DNA of 64,000 bases. It comes from Amycolatopsis sp. cg9 (GTDB lineage: Bacteria > Actinomycetota > Actinomycetes > Mycobacteriales > Pseudonocardiaceae). Each line of letters starts with the position of its first letter. Position 1 is the stretch's first letter. The notes under the pieces are model-generated. The model made no database searches. It had not been told where the DNA came from and saw only the letters and a list, made by a program, of their open reading frames with translations. Positions 36,588-45,417 of the stretch are shown here, piece by piece. Location of the stretch: NCBI RefSeq assembly GCF_041346945.1, contig NZ_CP166850.1, positions 124,001-188,000 of the forward strand. Reading direction: 5' to 3'. Position numbers and translations under genes: made by a program.

Positions 36588-37463
36588 TCAGCCGAAGTAG
36601 TGGCCCTTCTCGACGTCTTCGAGGAGGCCGGGCCGCGTCGGGCGCCAGCTGAGCAGCTCCTGCGTGCGCGCGCTGGCCGACGGCTGGTCGACGGACAGGA
36701 TCAGGCCCAGGAAACCCAGTTCCCCAGCCGGGACCGGCGTGGGCACCAGGTCCAGCCGGGCGCCGATCACCGCGGCGAGGTCGCGGATCGCCACGCCCTC
36801 GTCGCCCACCGCGTGCAGCACCGCACCGGGTCGGGCCTGCTCCAGCGCCAGCCGGAACAGGTGCGCGGCGTCCAGGACGTGCACCGCGGGCCAGCGCTGC
36901 GTCCCGTCGCCGACGTAGGCGGAGACGCCCTTCTCGCGGTCCAGGCCGATCAGCCGGGCGATGAAGCCGTGCCGGTCGCCTTCGCCGTGCACCGACCGCG
37001 GCAGCCGGACGACGGACGACCGCACGCCGCGCCCGGCCATGGCCACGACCGCGCGGGCGATTCCGGTGCGGCCCGCGACCGGCCCGGCGCCGTCCGGGTC
37101 GTCGTCCTCCAGGGACGGGCGGCCGGGCACGACGGGCGTTCCCGACGCGACCACGAAGGGCTTGCCGGCCAGCACCGCACCCATCGCTTCGACCGCGCGC
37201 GCGTCGGTCTCGATCGACTCCTCGATCCGGGTGAAGTCGTGCCCGAAGGCCAGGTGGACGACGCCGTCCGCGCTCTCCGCGGCGGTTTTCAGGGTTTCGA
37301 GGTCGGTCAGGCCGCCGCGTAGCACGTCGGCGCCCATCGCCTCGACCGCGGCCGCCGAGGCGGCCGACCTGGCCAGCCCGACCACCTCGTGGCCCGCGCC
37401 GAGGAGTTCGGGGACCAGCGCCGAGCCGATCCAGCCCGACGCACCGGTGACGAAAACACGCAT
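36588..37463 (-). CDS. NAD-dependent epimerase/dehydratase (extended SDR-like)
   Basis: The 291-residue protein begins MRVFVTGASGWIGSALV, the glycine-rich TGxxGxxG nucleotide-binding motif of atypical/extended short-chain dehydrogenases, followed by ADVLRGGLTDLETLKTAAESADGVVHLAFG. The usual catalytic YxxxK is not obvious; the equivalent region reads GRTGIARAVVAMAGRGVRSSVVRLPRSVHG. Activity is therefore uncertain. It is divergent from a TetR gene across 84 bp that hold two copies of an inverted repeat, so that regulator very likely controls it. Confidence 0.85.
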   Translation of the reverse strand: MRVFVTGASGWIGSALVPELLGAGHEVVGLARSAASAAAVEAMGADVLRGGLTDLETLKTAAESADGVVHLAFGHDFTRIEESIETDARAVEAMGAVLAGKPFVVASGTPVVPGRPSLEDDDPDGAGPVAGRTGIARAVVAMAGRGVRSSVVRLPRSVHGEGDRHGFIARLIGLDREKGVSAYVGDGTQRWPAVHVLDAAHLFRLALEQARPGAVLHAVGDEGVAIRDLAAVIGARLDLVPTPVPAGELGFLGLILSVDQPSASARTQELLSWRPTRPGLLEDVEKGHYFG

Positions 37464-37478
37464 GACGACCTCCGCACA

Positions 37479-37501
37479 GTGATGACACTTGGTGCCATCA
37501 C
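37479..37501. promoter_or_regulatory. TetR-type operator, copy 1
   Basis: GTGATGACAC and GTGCCATCAC are near-perfect 10-bp inverted arms (one mismatch) separated by three bases. It lies 15 bp upstream of the SDR start codon. Confidence 0.7.
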
Positions 37502-37510
37502 CCTAGCACC

Positions 37511-37533
37511 GTGATGACACCGAGTGCCATCGC
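37511..37533. promoter_or_regulatory. TetR-type operator, copy 2
   Basis: GTGATGACAC and GTGCCATCGC repeat the pattern of copy 1, with centres 32 bp apart (about three helical turns). It ends 14 bp before the TetR start codon. Paired sites in a divergent intergenic region suggest cooperative repression of both genes. Confidence 0.7.
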
Positions 37534-37547
37534 CTAAGCTGGGCCGC

Positions 37548-38120
37548 ATGAGCCGCTGGGAGCCGAACACGCGCGAGCGGCTGATGCGCGCCGCGGTGGC
37601 GGAGTTCCTCGACCGGGGCTACGAGAGCGTCACCGTCGCCGAGATCACCGAGCGGGCCGGCCTGACCAAGCGCACGTTCTTCCGCCACTTCGCCGACAAG
37701 CGCGAGGTGCTGTTCGCGGGCCAGGAAATCCTGAGCCGCCTGTTTTCCGACGCGATCGCTTCGGCGCCCGCGGAAGCGACGCCGATCGAGGCGATCGCGG
37801 CGGCGCTGACGGCGACCGGCGAGGTCTTCGGCCCGGAGCGGCGCGAGTGGGCGTGCAAGGTCCAGGCGGTGGTCGCGGGCCACAGCGACCTGCGCGAGCG
37901 CGAACTGCTCAAGCGCGCGAAACTGCGGGCCGCGATGGCCGAAGCGTTGCGGGAGCGCGGAGTCGGCGAACCGGCGGCGAGCCTGGCGGCGGAGATCGGC
38001 GGTCTCGCCTTCACGACGGGCTTCGTGCGATGGGTGGAGCCGTCGAACGAACGCGGTTTCGGCGAGCTTTCCCGGGAGGCTTTGGCCGAACTGGTGGCGG
38101 CGACCGCGTCCCTCGGCTGA
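37548..38120 (+). CDS. TetR-family transcriptional regulator
   Basis: The 190-residue protein has a TetR domain at about 5-60: NTRERLMRAAVAEFLDRGYESVTVAEITERAG, then LTKRTFFRHFADKREVLFAG. The C-terminal domain is helical. The ATG at 37548 is preferred over an in-frame upstream GTG because that codon falls inside one of the two operators. By position it represses the divergent SDR gene and itself. Confidence 0.9.
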   Translation: MSRWEPNTRERLMRAAVAEFLDRGYESVTVAEITERAGLTKRTFFRHFADKREVLFAGQEILSRLFSDAIASAPAEATPIEAIAAALTATGEVFGPERREWACKVQAVVAGHSDLRERELLKRAKLRAAMAEALRERGVGEPAASLAAEIGGLAFTTGFVRWVEPSNERGFGELSREALAELVAATASLG

Positions 38121-38138
38121 GGCAACGGCGAGCGGGCC

Positions 38139-39125
38139 TCAGCTGTCCAGGAGAGCACTTCCCAGCGGCGTCAGCGAGTGCAGCACCGTGTTGCGCTCCC
38201 GGTGCGTGATGATCAGCCCCGCGCGTCGCAGCACCGTCGTGTGCTTGCTGACCGCCGACGGCGTGACCCCCAGCCGGGCCGCCAGTTCCGACGTCGAGCA
38301 GCCGACCGCCAGGACCGTCAGCGCCGCCGCGCGGGTCGGGCCCAGCAGGTCCGCCAGCGCGCCGCCCGGGGTCTTCCGGGCGGCGCGGTCGACGCCGGCG
38401 GTGTGCGCCGCGTGGCGGACGCACGGGTAGAGCAGCCGGGGAACGCCGCCCGGCAACGGCGGCACGAGCGCCGGGCCCACCGAAAAGTACGTCGGGACCA
38501 GCAGCAGGCCGGTGCCTTCCGACGGGAGCGTGCCGGGGAGCCCGTCGTCGGTCTCCAGGACCGGGGCCGTCCAGCGGACCTTGGGGCGCAGGCCGGTCAG
38601 CAGCGCGTCGACGCCGCCGTGGAGCAGCACCTGCGTGCGCATGCCGAGATCCGCGTCCACCTGCGCGCACAGCACGTCCCAGCCCGGTGCGAGGGCCAGG
38701 TCGTGGTACTCCTGCATGGCCTGGACCAACCGGGGCAGGCCGGCGGTGTCGCCGTCGGCGAACGCGGCCGCCCACGGCGGCAGGTCGTGGTCGGCCGGCG
38801 CGGTGCGCAGCGCGGCCTTGAGGCTCACGGAGTCGGCCTTCAGCACCGCCGCGAGCCCCGTCTCGAAGTCGTAGCGGCCGGCCGCGGGTACCAGGAACTC
38901 CGGGATCGGCGCGTCCGGGCGGCAGAGCCACATCAGCACCGCCGCCGAATCCGGCAGGCCCTGCCAGACCCGGTAGCGCCACCGGTTGAACGCCGCCGAA
39001 GCCGCGTTGCGGCCGCCGTCCCGCCGCTGCAGGACCTGCAGGCTCGCGGCCAGCTCCCCCATGGGGTCGGCCGCGGCGGCGAGGCCGACGCGGACGAGGT
39101 CCGGCAACGTCAGTTCGATGCGCAC
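38139..39125 (-). CDS. ArsR-type winged-helix transcriptional regulator
   Basis: With GTG 39125 the protein has 328 residues; an ATG at 39152 would add nine. The C-terminal winged helix (about 255-328) includes LADLLGPTRAAALTVLAVGCSTSELAARLGVTPSAVSKHTTVLRRAGLI, as in ArsR-like regulators. The long N-terminal region (DUF5937-like: IELTLPDLVRVGLAAAADPMGE) is typical of actinobacterial members of this group and may bind a ligand. Targets are unknown. It is convergent with the TetR gene. Confidence 0.82.
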   Translation of the reverse strand: MRIELTLPDLVRVGLAAAADPMGELAASLQVLQRRDGGRNAASAAFNRWRYRVWQGLPDSAAVLMWLCRPDAPIPEFLVPAAGRYDFETGLAAVLKADSVSLKAALRTAPADHDLPPWAAAFADGDTAGLPRLVQAMQEYHDLALAPGWDVLCAQVDADLGMRTQVLLHGGVDALLTGLRPKVRWTAPVLETDDGLPGTLPSEGTGLLLVPTYFSVGPALVPPLPGGVPRLLYPCVRHAAHTAGVDRAARKTPGGALADLLGPTRAAALTVLAVGCSTSELAARLGVTPSAVSKHTTVLRRAGLIITHRERNTVLHSLTPLGSALLDS

Positions 39126-39384
39126 GATCCCCCCGGGTCTTTGCCCCTCCATCGGGTGAAGATCTCGTTCCGTTACACACCTGACCTGCGTTTTTGCCTC
39201 TCCGGGAAATCTTCTCGACGGGGACGGACGGGCCCTGAATGATGGCTTCAGAGACCGCTTTCGGGGGTTCGCGGTCTCGACGAGGGGGATTCGCCGGCAC
39301 GTTCCAGCGCCGGGCCGCGACGGCCTGGCGCCGGTTGCCGCGCGCCTTCGTCGTCAGCACACCGATGATCCGAAAAGGGGAACG

Positions 39385-40017
39385 ATGACGAAGATGAAGC
39401 GCCTGATGGTGACGGTCGCCGCGACCGCGGGCCTGTTCGGCCTGGTCGCCGTGCCGCAGGCCGGCGCCGCGCCCGCCGACGGCAAGGGCACCGCGGTCAC
39501 GTCGCTCGGCCAGCTCAAGCTGCGCCCGGCGAAGGTGGCCGGCGTCCAGCAGAAGAAGTCGACGAACACGATGGCCGCCGCGGCCGTCGACCCGGGCCCG
39601 TACATCATCGAGTCCGCGGCCTTCGGCCGCTGCTGGGACGCCGACCTGAACACCATCAACGCCAACGGCACCAAGGTGCAGCTCTGGGACTGCAACGACA
39701 CCGCCGCCAACCAGGCGTGGTGGCTGACGCAGAACCCGGAGGGCTACTACCGGTTCCAGAACTACCAGAGCGGCCGCTACCTGGACGCCGACGCGAACTC
39801 GATCGGCAAGAACGGCACCAAGATCCAGCTCTGGGACTTCCAGGCCGGTGGCAAGAACCAGTGGTGGAGCCTGACCGAGATCCCCGAGGGCTACCTGCGC
39901 CAGCAGACCCCGGCCAGCCCGCGCTACCTGACCGCCGAGGGCTCGGTGGGCGCCAACGGCACGAAGCTGCAGCTGTGGGACTTCATCGCGGGCGGCAAGT
40001 CGCAGTGGTGGTTCTGA
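39385..40017 (+). CDS. Secreted ricin-type beta-trefoil lectin protein
   Basis: A 210-residue exported protein. The signal peptide (about 1-28, MKRLMVTVAATAGLFGLVAVPQAGA) is followed by a Lys-rich linker and a trefoil (about 73-210) made of three related segments: NGTKVQLWDCN/QAWW, NGTKIQLWDFQ/NQWW and NGTKLQLWDFI/SQWW. These give the QxW-like repeats of RICIN domains. There is no catalytic domain, so it is probably a carbohydrate-binding or cell-wall-associated protein. ATG 39385 follows GGGGAAC; an ATG at 39394 is an alternative. A strong terminator follows. Confidence 0.85.
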   Translation: MTKMKRLMVTVAATAGLFGLVAVPQAGAAPADGKGTAVTSLGQLKLRPAKVAGVQQKKSTNTMAAAAVDPGPYIIESAAFGRCWDADLNTINANGTKVQLWDCNDTAANQAWWLTQNPEGYYRFQNYQSGRYLDADANSIGKNGTKIQLWDFQAGGKNQWWSLTEIPEGYLRQQTPASPRYLTAEGSVGANGTKLQLWDFIAGGKSQWWF

Positions 40018-40030
40018 TCCGCTAGGCAAC

Positions 40031-40062
40031 GGAACGCGGGCCCCGCTCGGGGCCCGCGTTCC
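40031..40062 (+). terminator. Strong hairpin after lectin gene
   Basis: A perfect 15-bp stem (GGAACGCGGGCCCCG with its complement) and a 2-base loop lies 13 bp after the lectin stop codon. It is followed by CCGCTT rather than a long T run, as is common in high-GC actinobacteria. Confidence 0.8.
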
Positions 40063-40116
40063 CGCTTCCGCGTAGTACCTTTGCAGATTGGGAAAAGGTG
40101 CTGCGGAGGGATGGGC

Positions 40117-40902
40117 TTGGACCGGCACGAACGGCTCAGCGCACTGCTGGACATGGTGGGGCAGCGGGAAAAGATCGACGTCGAGGCCTCCGCGGAAGAG
40201 CTCGACGTCTCCCCCGCGACGATCCGGCGCGACCTGGACCACCTGGCGGGCCGCCAGCTGCTGACCCGCACGCGGGGCGGCGCGGTGGCCAGCAACGTGG
40301 CGTACGACCTGCCGCTGCGGCACAAAGCCGCGCGCAACGCCCCCGAAAAGCAGCGCATCAGCGCCGCCGCCGCCCGCCTGGCCGAACGCGGCATGGTGAT
40401 CGGGCTCAACGGCGGCACCACGAGCACCCAGGTCGCCCGCGCGCTCGCGCTGCGCCCCGAACCGCCGGGCCGGGACGGCTCGCCGGCGCTGACCGTGGTG
40501 ACCAACGCGCTCAACATCGCCCACGAGCTGGCGGTGCGCCCGCACATCAAGATCGTGGTGACCGGCGGCGTCGCCCGGCAGCACTCCTTCGAGCTGACCG
40601 GGCCGCTGGCGAGCCTGTTCCTCGACCAGATCACCCTCGACCTGGTGTTCCTCGGCGTGGACGCGTTCGACGCCGAACGCGGCGCGTACGCCCACCACGA
40701 AGGCGAGGCGAGCATCAACCGGCTGATGGCTTCGCGCGCGCGGCACGTGGTGGTGATCGCGGACAGCGGCAAGCTCGGCGGCCACGCGTTCGCCCGCATC
40801 TGCGACACGGCGGCGGTCGACCGGCTGATCACGGACTCGGGCGCGGACCCCGGCCACATCTCGGCTTTCGAAGCGGCCGGGGTCGACGTCCTCCTGGCTT
40901 AG
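40117..40902 (+). CDS. DeoR-family transcriptional regulator
   Basis: The regulator (261 aa from TTG 40117) has a DeoR N-terminal helix-turn-helix: ERLSALLDMVGQREKIDVEASAEELDVSPATIRRDLDHLAGRQLLTRTRGGA, about residues 4-55. The DeoRC sugar-phosphate sensor domain includes IGLNGGTTSTQVARAL, VVTNALNIAHELA, VFLGVDAFDAERGAYAHHE and ADSGKLGG. GGAGGG ends directly at an ATG (40111), too close to use, but is 7 bp from the TTG at 40117, so the TTG is favoured. It converges with a ROK kinase gene, overlapping by 4 bp, which fits a sugar-metabolism role. Confidence 0.87.
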   Translation: MDRHERLSALLDMVGQREKIDVEASAEELDVSPATIRRDLDHLAGRQLLTRTRGGAVASNVAYDLPLRHKAARNAPEKQRISAAAARLAERGMVIGLNGGTTSTQVARALALRPEPPGRDGSPALTVVTNALNIAHELAVRPHIKIVVTGGVARQHSFELTGPLASLFLDQITLDLVFLGVDAFDAERGAYAHHEGEASINRLMASRARHVVVIADSGKLGGHAFARICDTAAVDRLITDSGADPGHISAFEAAGVDVLLA

Positions 40903-41804
40903 GCGTCGAGGAGGTCGAACGCGAGCAGGCCGGCGCCGAGGCGGCCGGCTTCGTCGCCGAGCTTCGCGATGCGCAGCTCCGGCATCTGCTGGAACGTCAG
41001 GTGCGCCGCCAGCCACTCGCGCACCGGCTCCAGCACGTAGTCGGCCGCCGTGAACAGGCCGCCGCCCAGGACGATCACCTCCGGGCCGAGCAGCGTCAGC
41101 AGCGTCCGGATGCCGTGGCCGAGGCCGTCGAGGGCGTCCTGGACCACCGCCACCGCGACCTCGTCGCCGCCGCGGGCCAGCTCCACGACTTCGCGGGCGC
41201 CGTCGGCCGGGCGGCCGGTGCGCTCGGTGTAGCGGCGCGCGATCGAGGCCGCCGACGAGATCGCCTCCAGGCAGCCGGTCGCCCCGCAGCCGCACTTGCC
41301 CGGGTGGCCGACGTCGATGTGGCCGACCTCGCCCGCCTGGCCGTGCGCGCGGTGGATCCGGCCGTCGAGCAGCAGCGCGGCCGCGATCCCGGTGCCGACC
41401 GGGATGAACGCCGCGTTCGTGGCACCCTGCCCGGCGCCGACCCGGAACTCGGCGATGCCGCCCGCGGTGACGTCGTGCCCGAACGCCACCGGCAGCCCGA
41501 GCCGCCCTTCCAGCAGCTCCCCGAAGTGGACTTCGCGCCAGTCGAGGTTGGCGGAGAAGTGGCAGATCCGGGTCTCCTCGTCGACGATCCCGGGCACCAC
41601 GACGCCGACGGCGGCGGGCCGCCCGGTGCCCGCCTGCTCCGTCAGCGCGGCCACGATGTCGACGACCTGCGCCGCCAGCGCCGTCCCGTCCGCGCTCCGC
41701 GCCGTCTCCGCCCGCAGGGCCGCCTGCGGCCGCAGCTGCTCGTCGAGCAACGCCGCCTTGATCGTCGTACCGCCCACATCGAGGGCCGCCACCATTCGAG
41801 TCAC
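40899..41804 (-). CDS. ROK-family sugar kinase (glucokinase-like)
   Basis: The 301-residue protein has the ROK layout: ATP-binding AALDVGGTTIKAALLD near the N-terminus, VGVVVPGIVDEETR, a sugar-binding HDVTAGGIAEF, IPVGTGIAAALLLDG, and the zinc motif with GHIDVGHPGKCGCGATGCLEAISS. Family members phosphorylate glucose, N-acetylglucosamine or mannose; which one is not evident. GTG 41804 is used; ATG 41795 three codons later is equally possible. It converges on a DeoR regulator and is divergent from the cobalamin riboswitch. Confidence 0.85.
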   Translation of the reverse strand: MTRMVAALDVGGTTIKAALLDEQLRPQAALRAETARSADGTALAAQVVDIVAALTEQAGTGRPAAVGVVVPGIVDEETRICHFSANLDWREVHFGELLEGRLGLPVAFGHDVTAGGIAEFRVGAGQGATNAAFIPVGTGIAAALLLDGRIHRAHGQAGEVGHIDVGHPGKCGCGATGCLEAISSAASIARRYTERTGRPADGAREVVELARGGDEVAVAVVQDALDGLGHGIRTLLTLLGPEVIVLGGGLFTAADYVLEPVREWLAAHLTFQQMPELRIAKLGDEAGRLGAGLLAFDLLDA

Positions 41805-41854
41805 CGCGGCATTGTCACATTGACTCGCCCCGAACGGCGGACCTACGCTCAACC

Positions 41855-41950
41855 GGCCAGACGAGGAGATTCCGGAACGCGGTGCAAGTCCGCGCGGTCG
41901 CGCCACTGTGACCCCCGCCAGGGGGAAGCCAGACCCGGACCCTCGTGACC
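41855..41950 (+). promoter_or_regulatory. Cobalamin riboswitch
   Basis: The conserved aptamer elements are in order: GGTGCAAGTCCG (41881-41892), GCCACTGTGAC (41902-41912) and AAGCCAGAC (41926-41934). They are closed by the outer pair ACGAGG (41861-41866) with CCTCGT (41941-41946). It precedes cbtB by about 40 bp, so cobalamin probably turns off cobalt uptake at translation or transcription. Confidence 0.92.
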
Positions 41951-41990
41951 GACCCCGATGAGGCCGCGAAAGCCCGAGGAGGCCACGCTC

Positions 41991-42200
41991 ATGTCCCACA
42001 CGGCAGCTCCCGCCGTCCCGCTCCCGATCCGCATCCCGATCCGTGAGATCGTGCCGTGGGCGGTGTTCGTGGTGCTCCTCGCGCTGATCGCGCTGTACTT
42101 CGTGAGCGCCGAGCAGGGCGCCACCGCGGTGTTCGCGAACATGTACGTCCACGAGTTCGTGCACGACGGCCGGCACCTGCTGGCCTTCCCCTGCCACTGA
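41991..42200 (+). CDS. cbtB: CbtB-type cobalt transporter subunit
   Basis: A 69-residue protein with one hydrophobic helix (IVPWAVFVVLLALIALYFV) and a C-terminal histidine-rich tail (HEFVHDGRHLLAFPCH) that could bind cobalt. It matches CbtB, the small subunit of the predicted CbtAB cobalt transporter. The start is ATG 41991 after CGAGGAGG, immediately behind the cobalamin riboswitch, and cbtA follows 19 bp later. Confidence 0.9.
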   Translation: MSHTAAPAVPLPIRIPIREIVPWAVFVVLLALIALYFVSAEQGATAVFANMYVHEFVHDGRHLLAFPCH

Positions 42201-42219
42201 TCGGCGGGCACGTACTCCC

Positions 42220-42975
42220 ATGATGAAGACCCTGCTGGTCCGCGGCATGCTCGCGGGCCTGATCGCCGGTGTGCTCGCGTTCGGGTTCGCCTACGCCTTC
42301 GGTGAGCCGTCGGTGAACACCGCCATCGGCCTCGAAGAGTCCGGCGGCCATTCCCACTCGCACGGCGCGGGCGCCGAGCCCGCCCCCGCCGAAGAGCACG
42401 ACGAGGAGCTCGTCCCCCGGGACGTCCAGAGCACCGTCGGGCTGCTCACCGGCGTCCTCGTCTACGGCGTGGCGATCGGCGGCCTGCTCTCGCTCGCCTT
42501 CGCGTTCGCCCAAGGCAGGCTCGGCAACCTGCGCCCCCGGGTGACGGCGTTGCTGCTCACCGCGGGCGCGTTCGCCGTGGTGTTCCTGGTGCCGTTCCTC
42601 AAGTACCCGGCCAACCCGCCCGCGGTGGGCCAGCCGGGCACGATCGGCTCGCGCACCGAGCTGTACTTCGGCTTCGTCGCGGTGTCCCTGCTCGTGGGCA
42701 TCTTCGCCACGGTGTTCGGCCGCAAGCTGGCCGACCGCTTCGGCGCCTGGAACGGCTTCCTCCTCGCGGCGGCGGGCTACCTCGTCGTGATCGGCGTGGT
42801 GGCCTGGCTGATGCCGGCGGTCGACGAGGTGCCGGCGGAGTTCCCGGCGTCGACGCTGTGGAGCTTCCGCACGGCTTCGGTCGGCACGCAGGTGACGCTG
42901 TGGCTGGCGCTGGGGCTGGCTTTCGGTGCTTTCGCGGAGAAGGCGTTGACGAAGAAGGCCGCGGTCGCCGCCTGA
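42220..42975 (+). CDS. cbtA: CbtA-type cobalt transporter
   Basis: The 251-residue membrane protein has about five hydrophobic helices and a histidine-rich loop after the first (SGGHSHSHGAG plus an acidic EEHDEE), a likely cobalt-binding region. This is the CbtA pattern. It is co-transcribed with cbtB under the cobalamin riboswitch and would supply cobalt for corrin-ring synthesis by neighbouring cob genes. It ends four bases before the convergent cobQ stop. Confidence 0.9.
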   Translation: MMKTLLVRGMLAGLIAGVLAFGFAYAFGEPSVNTAIGLEESGGHSHSHGAGAEPAPAEEHDEELVPRDVQSTVGLLTGVLVYGVAIGGLLSLAFAFAQGRLGNLRPRVTALLLTAGAFAVVFLVPFLKYPANPPAVGQPGTIGSRTELYFGFVAVSLLVGIFATVFGRKLADRFGAWNGFLLAAAGYLVVIGVVAWLMPAVDEVPAEFPASTLWSFRTASVGTQVTLWLALGLAFGAFAEKALTKKAAVAA

Positions 42976-42979
42976 CCGT

Positions 42980-44461
42980 TCAGGGCGCGCCCGGCGGGAC
43001 GAACGGAAGCCCGCCGGGGGCGCCCCGCTCCAGCAGGCCGAGCAGGGTCGCCGCGTCCAGGTGCTCCTCGACGGCGTCGGCCAGCTTGTCGAGCATTTCC
43101 TCGCGCAGGGCGCCGAATCCGGGCGCGTCCGGCGCCGGGGTCCACGCCACGCCCGCCTGGGCCGCCGCTTCGGTGAGCCACGCCCGGCGGAAGGCGTCGT
43201 TTTCGAAGGCGCCGTGCCACATCGTGCCCCAGACCGGTCCCACGCGCACACCGTCCAGAAAGGACTCCAGATCCGCCGGCGCGGTCACCGACCCGTGGTG
43301 GATCTCGTAGGCGTGGACCGGGTTCCCGCGCCACTCGCCGGCCGGACGGGCGAGGACCTTCTCCGCGGCGAACGCCACCCGCGCCGGCAGCAGACCCAGG
43401 CCGGGAACCGCGCCGGCGCCGGATTCCACGTCGTCCACAATGGACTCGGCGAGCATCTGGTAGCCACCGCAGATGCCCAGCACCGGCCGCCCGGCCGCGG
43501 CGCGGGCCGCCACCGCCGCGGCGAGGCCGCGGTCGCGCAGCCAGGCGAGGTCGGTCACCGTGGCGCGCGAACCGGGCAGCACGACGACGTCCGCGGCCAC
43601 GACCACGTCCGGGTCGGCGGTCAGCGTGACGGTGACGCCGGGTTCGGCGGCGAGCGCGTCGACGTCGGTGGCGTTGGACGCGCGCGGGAACCGGACGACG
43701 GCCACGCGCAGGCCACCGCCGTGGGCCTCCCGGCGCCAGCCCGCGGCCGCCAGCGCGTCCTCCGAGTCGATCCACACCCGGTCGAGCCAGGGCAGCACGC
43801 CCAGCACGGGCCGTCCGGTGACCTTCTCCAGGCTGTCCAGGCCCGGGCGCAGCAGGCCGACGTCGCCGCGGAACTTGTTGACCACCCAGCCCGCGACGAG
43901 CGCCTGGTCCTCGGGTGAGAGCAGCGCGAGGGTGCCGAACATCGCGGCCAGCACGCCACCGCGGTCGATGTCGCCGACGACCAGGACCGGCAGGCCGAAC
44001 CGCCGCGCGAGCCCCATGTTGACGTAGTCGCCGCCGCGGAGGTTGATCTCCGCCGGGCTGCCGGCGCCTTCGCAGACGACGACGTCGTAGCGGGCGCTGA
44101 GGTCCTCGTACGCACCGAAGGCGATCTCCGCGAGCCCGGCCCGGCCGGTGGCGTACTCGCCCGCTTCGAGGGTGCCGAACGGCTTCCCGAGCGCGACGAC
44201 GTGGCTGCGCCGGTCGCTGCCGGGCTTGAGCAGCACGGGGTTCATGGCGGCTTCGGGCTCGACGCCGGCGGCGCGCGCCTGCACCCACTGGGCCCGGCCG
44301 ATTTCCGCGCCGTCGCCGCAGACCATGGAGTTGTTGGACATGTTCTGGGCCTTGAACGGCGCCACGCGAACCCCGCGGCGCGCGAGCCACCGGCAGATCC
44401 CGGCGGTGACCAGGCTCTTCCCGGCGTCGGACGTCGTCCCGGCGACCAGCAGGCCGCTCAC
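42980..44461 (-). CDS. cobQ: Cobyric acid synthase
   Basis: The 493-residue amidotransferase amidates four side chains of adenosylcobyrinic diamide using glutamine and ATP. The N-terminal synthetase domain starts [25 protein letters not shown] (P-loop-like). It includes [13 protein letters not shown] and [11 protein letters not shown]. The C-terminal glutaminase domain has [11 protein letters not shown] with the nucleophile cysteine near 330 and the histidine in [13 protein letters not shown] 44461 overlaps the stop of cobD by GTGA, so they form one operon. Confidence 0.95.
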   Translation of the reverse strand: MSGLLVAGTTSDAGKSLVTAGICRWLARRGVRVAPFKAQNMSNNSMVCGDGAEIGRAQWVQARAAGVEPEAAMNPVLLKPGSDRRSHVVALGKPFGTLEAGEYATGRAGLAEIAFGAYEDLSARYDVVVCEGAGSPAEINLRGGDYVNMGLARRFGLPVLVVGDIDRGGVLAAMFGTLALLSPEDQALVAGWVVNKFRGDVGLLRPGLDSLEKVTGRPVLGVLPWLDRVWIDSEDALAAAGWRREAHGGGLRVAVVRFPRASNATDVDALAAEPGVTVTLTADPDVVVAADVVVLPGSRATVTDLAWLRDRGLAAAVAARAAAGRPVLGICGGYQMLAESIVDDVESGAGAVPGLGLLPARVAFAAEKVLARPAGEWRGNPVHAYEIHHGSVTAPADLESFLDGVRVGPVWGTMWHGAFENDAFRRAWLTEAAAQAGVAWTPAPDAPGFGALREEMLDKLADAVEEHLDAATLLGLLERGAPGGLPFVPPGAP

Positions 44462-45381
44462 CGGGCCACCCCCGCGGCGACGACCACGGCGGCCAGTCCG
44501 ACCCACCTCGACAGGCGCACCGCCCGCCGCAGGTCGACCGGCTCCGGATCGCGGCCCTCGCCCAGCCGGGCCCGGCTCTCGACCTCGCCGCCGTAGCTGT
44601 TCGTCCCGCCGAGGCGGATGTCCAGCGCGCCCGCGAAGGCCGCCTCGACCTGGCCCGCGTTCGGGCTGGGGTGCCGCGAACCGTCGCGGCGCCACACCCG
44701 CCACGACGCCCGCGCCCGATCGCCCGCGCACACCACCGTGAGCGCCGCGCCGAGCCGCGAAGGCAGCAGGTTGACCACGTCGTCGGCCCGCGCCGCGGCC
44801 CAGCCGAAGTTGCGGTAGCGCGCGGAGCGGTAGCCGACCATCGCGTCGAGCGTGTTGAGCGCCCGGTAGCCCAGCAGCCCCGGCAGCCCGGCGACCGCAC
44901 CCCAGAACAGCGGCGCGACCACGGCGTCCGACGTGTTCTCGGCGATCGACTCGGTGGCCGCGCGGGCCAGCTCGGCGGTGTCGAGCGTCGTCGCGTCGCG
45001 CGCGCAGAGGTGCGAGAGCCGCTGACGTGCTTCGGGCACTTCGCCCGCTTCGAGCAGTCTGGCCATTTCGGCGCCTTCGGCCGCGAGACCGCGTCCGCCG
45101 AGCACGACCCAGGTGGACGCCGCTGTCAGCACGAAGCGCGCGAAGGGGCTTCGCCGTGAAGCGGCCTGAAGCGCGACGCCCAGGCCTACGGCGGCGAAGG
45201 TGCACAACCCCGCGTACGCGACTCCGCGCGGCTTCGAGTCCGCCCACAGCCGGTGTTCCAGCCGGGCCGCGGCACTCCCGAACAGGGCGACCGGGTGCCC
45301 CTGTCGGGGGTCACCGAACAGAGCGTCGGCGCCGTATCCGGTAACGAGTCCGGCAGCGGTTGTCCCTAGACGGAGTGGCAC
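44458..45381 (-). CDS. cobD: Adenosylcobinamide-phosphate synthase (CobD/CbiB)
   Basis: The 307-residue membrane protein attaches the aminopropanol arm to cobyric acid. Family motifs are present: [28 protein letters not shown] at the start, [61 protein letters not shown], and [21 protein letters not shown]. Four to five hydrophobic segments fit CbiB. GTG 45381 is chosen (a GTG nine bases upstream is possible). It is divergent from cobU across about 36 bp and is coupled to cobQ. Confidence 0.93.
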   Translation of the reverse strand: MPLRLGTTAAGLVTGYGADALFGDPRQGHPVALFGSAAARLEHRLWADSKPRGVAYAGLCTFAAVGLGVALQAASRRSPFARFVLTAASTWVVLGGRGLAAEGAEMARLLEAGEVPEARQRLSHLCARDATTLDTAELARAATESIAENTSDAVVAPLFWGAVAGLPGLLGYRALNTLDAMVGYRSARYRNFGWAAARADDVVNLLPSRLGAALTVVCAGDRARASWRVWRRDGSRHPSPNAGQVEAAFAGALDIRLGGTNSYGGEVESRARLGEGRDPEPVDLRRAVRLSRWVGLAAVVVAAGVAR

Positions 45382-45417
45382 GTGGCGCACGGTAGCGCGT
45401 GCACCACAATGCCGGGT

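Noticed and set aside
41240..41320. ROK gene as a transcriptional repressor
   Set aside because: There is no N-terminal helix-turn-helix before the ATP-binding motif; it reads as a kinase.
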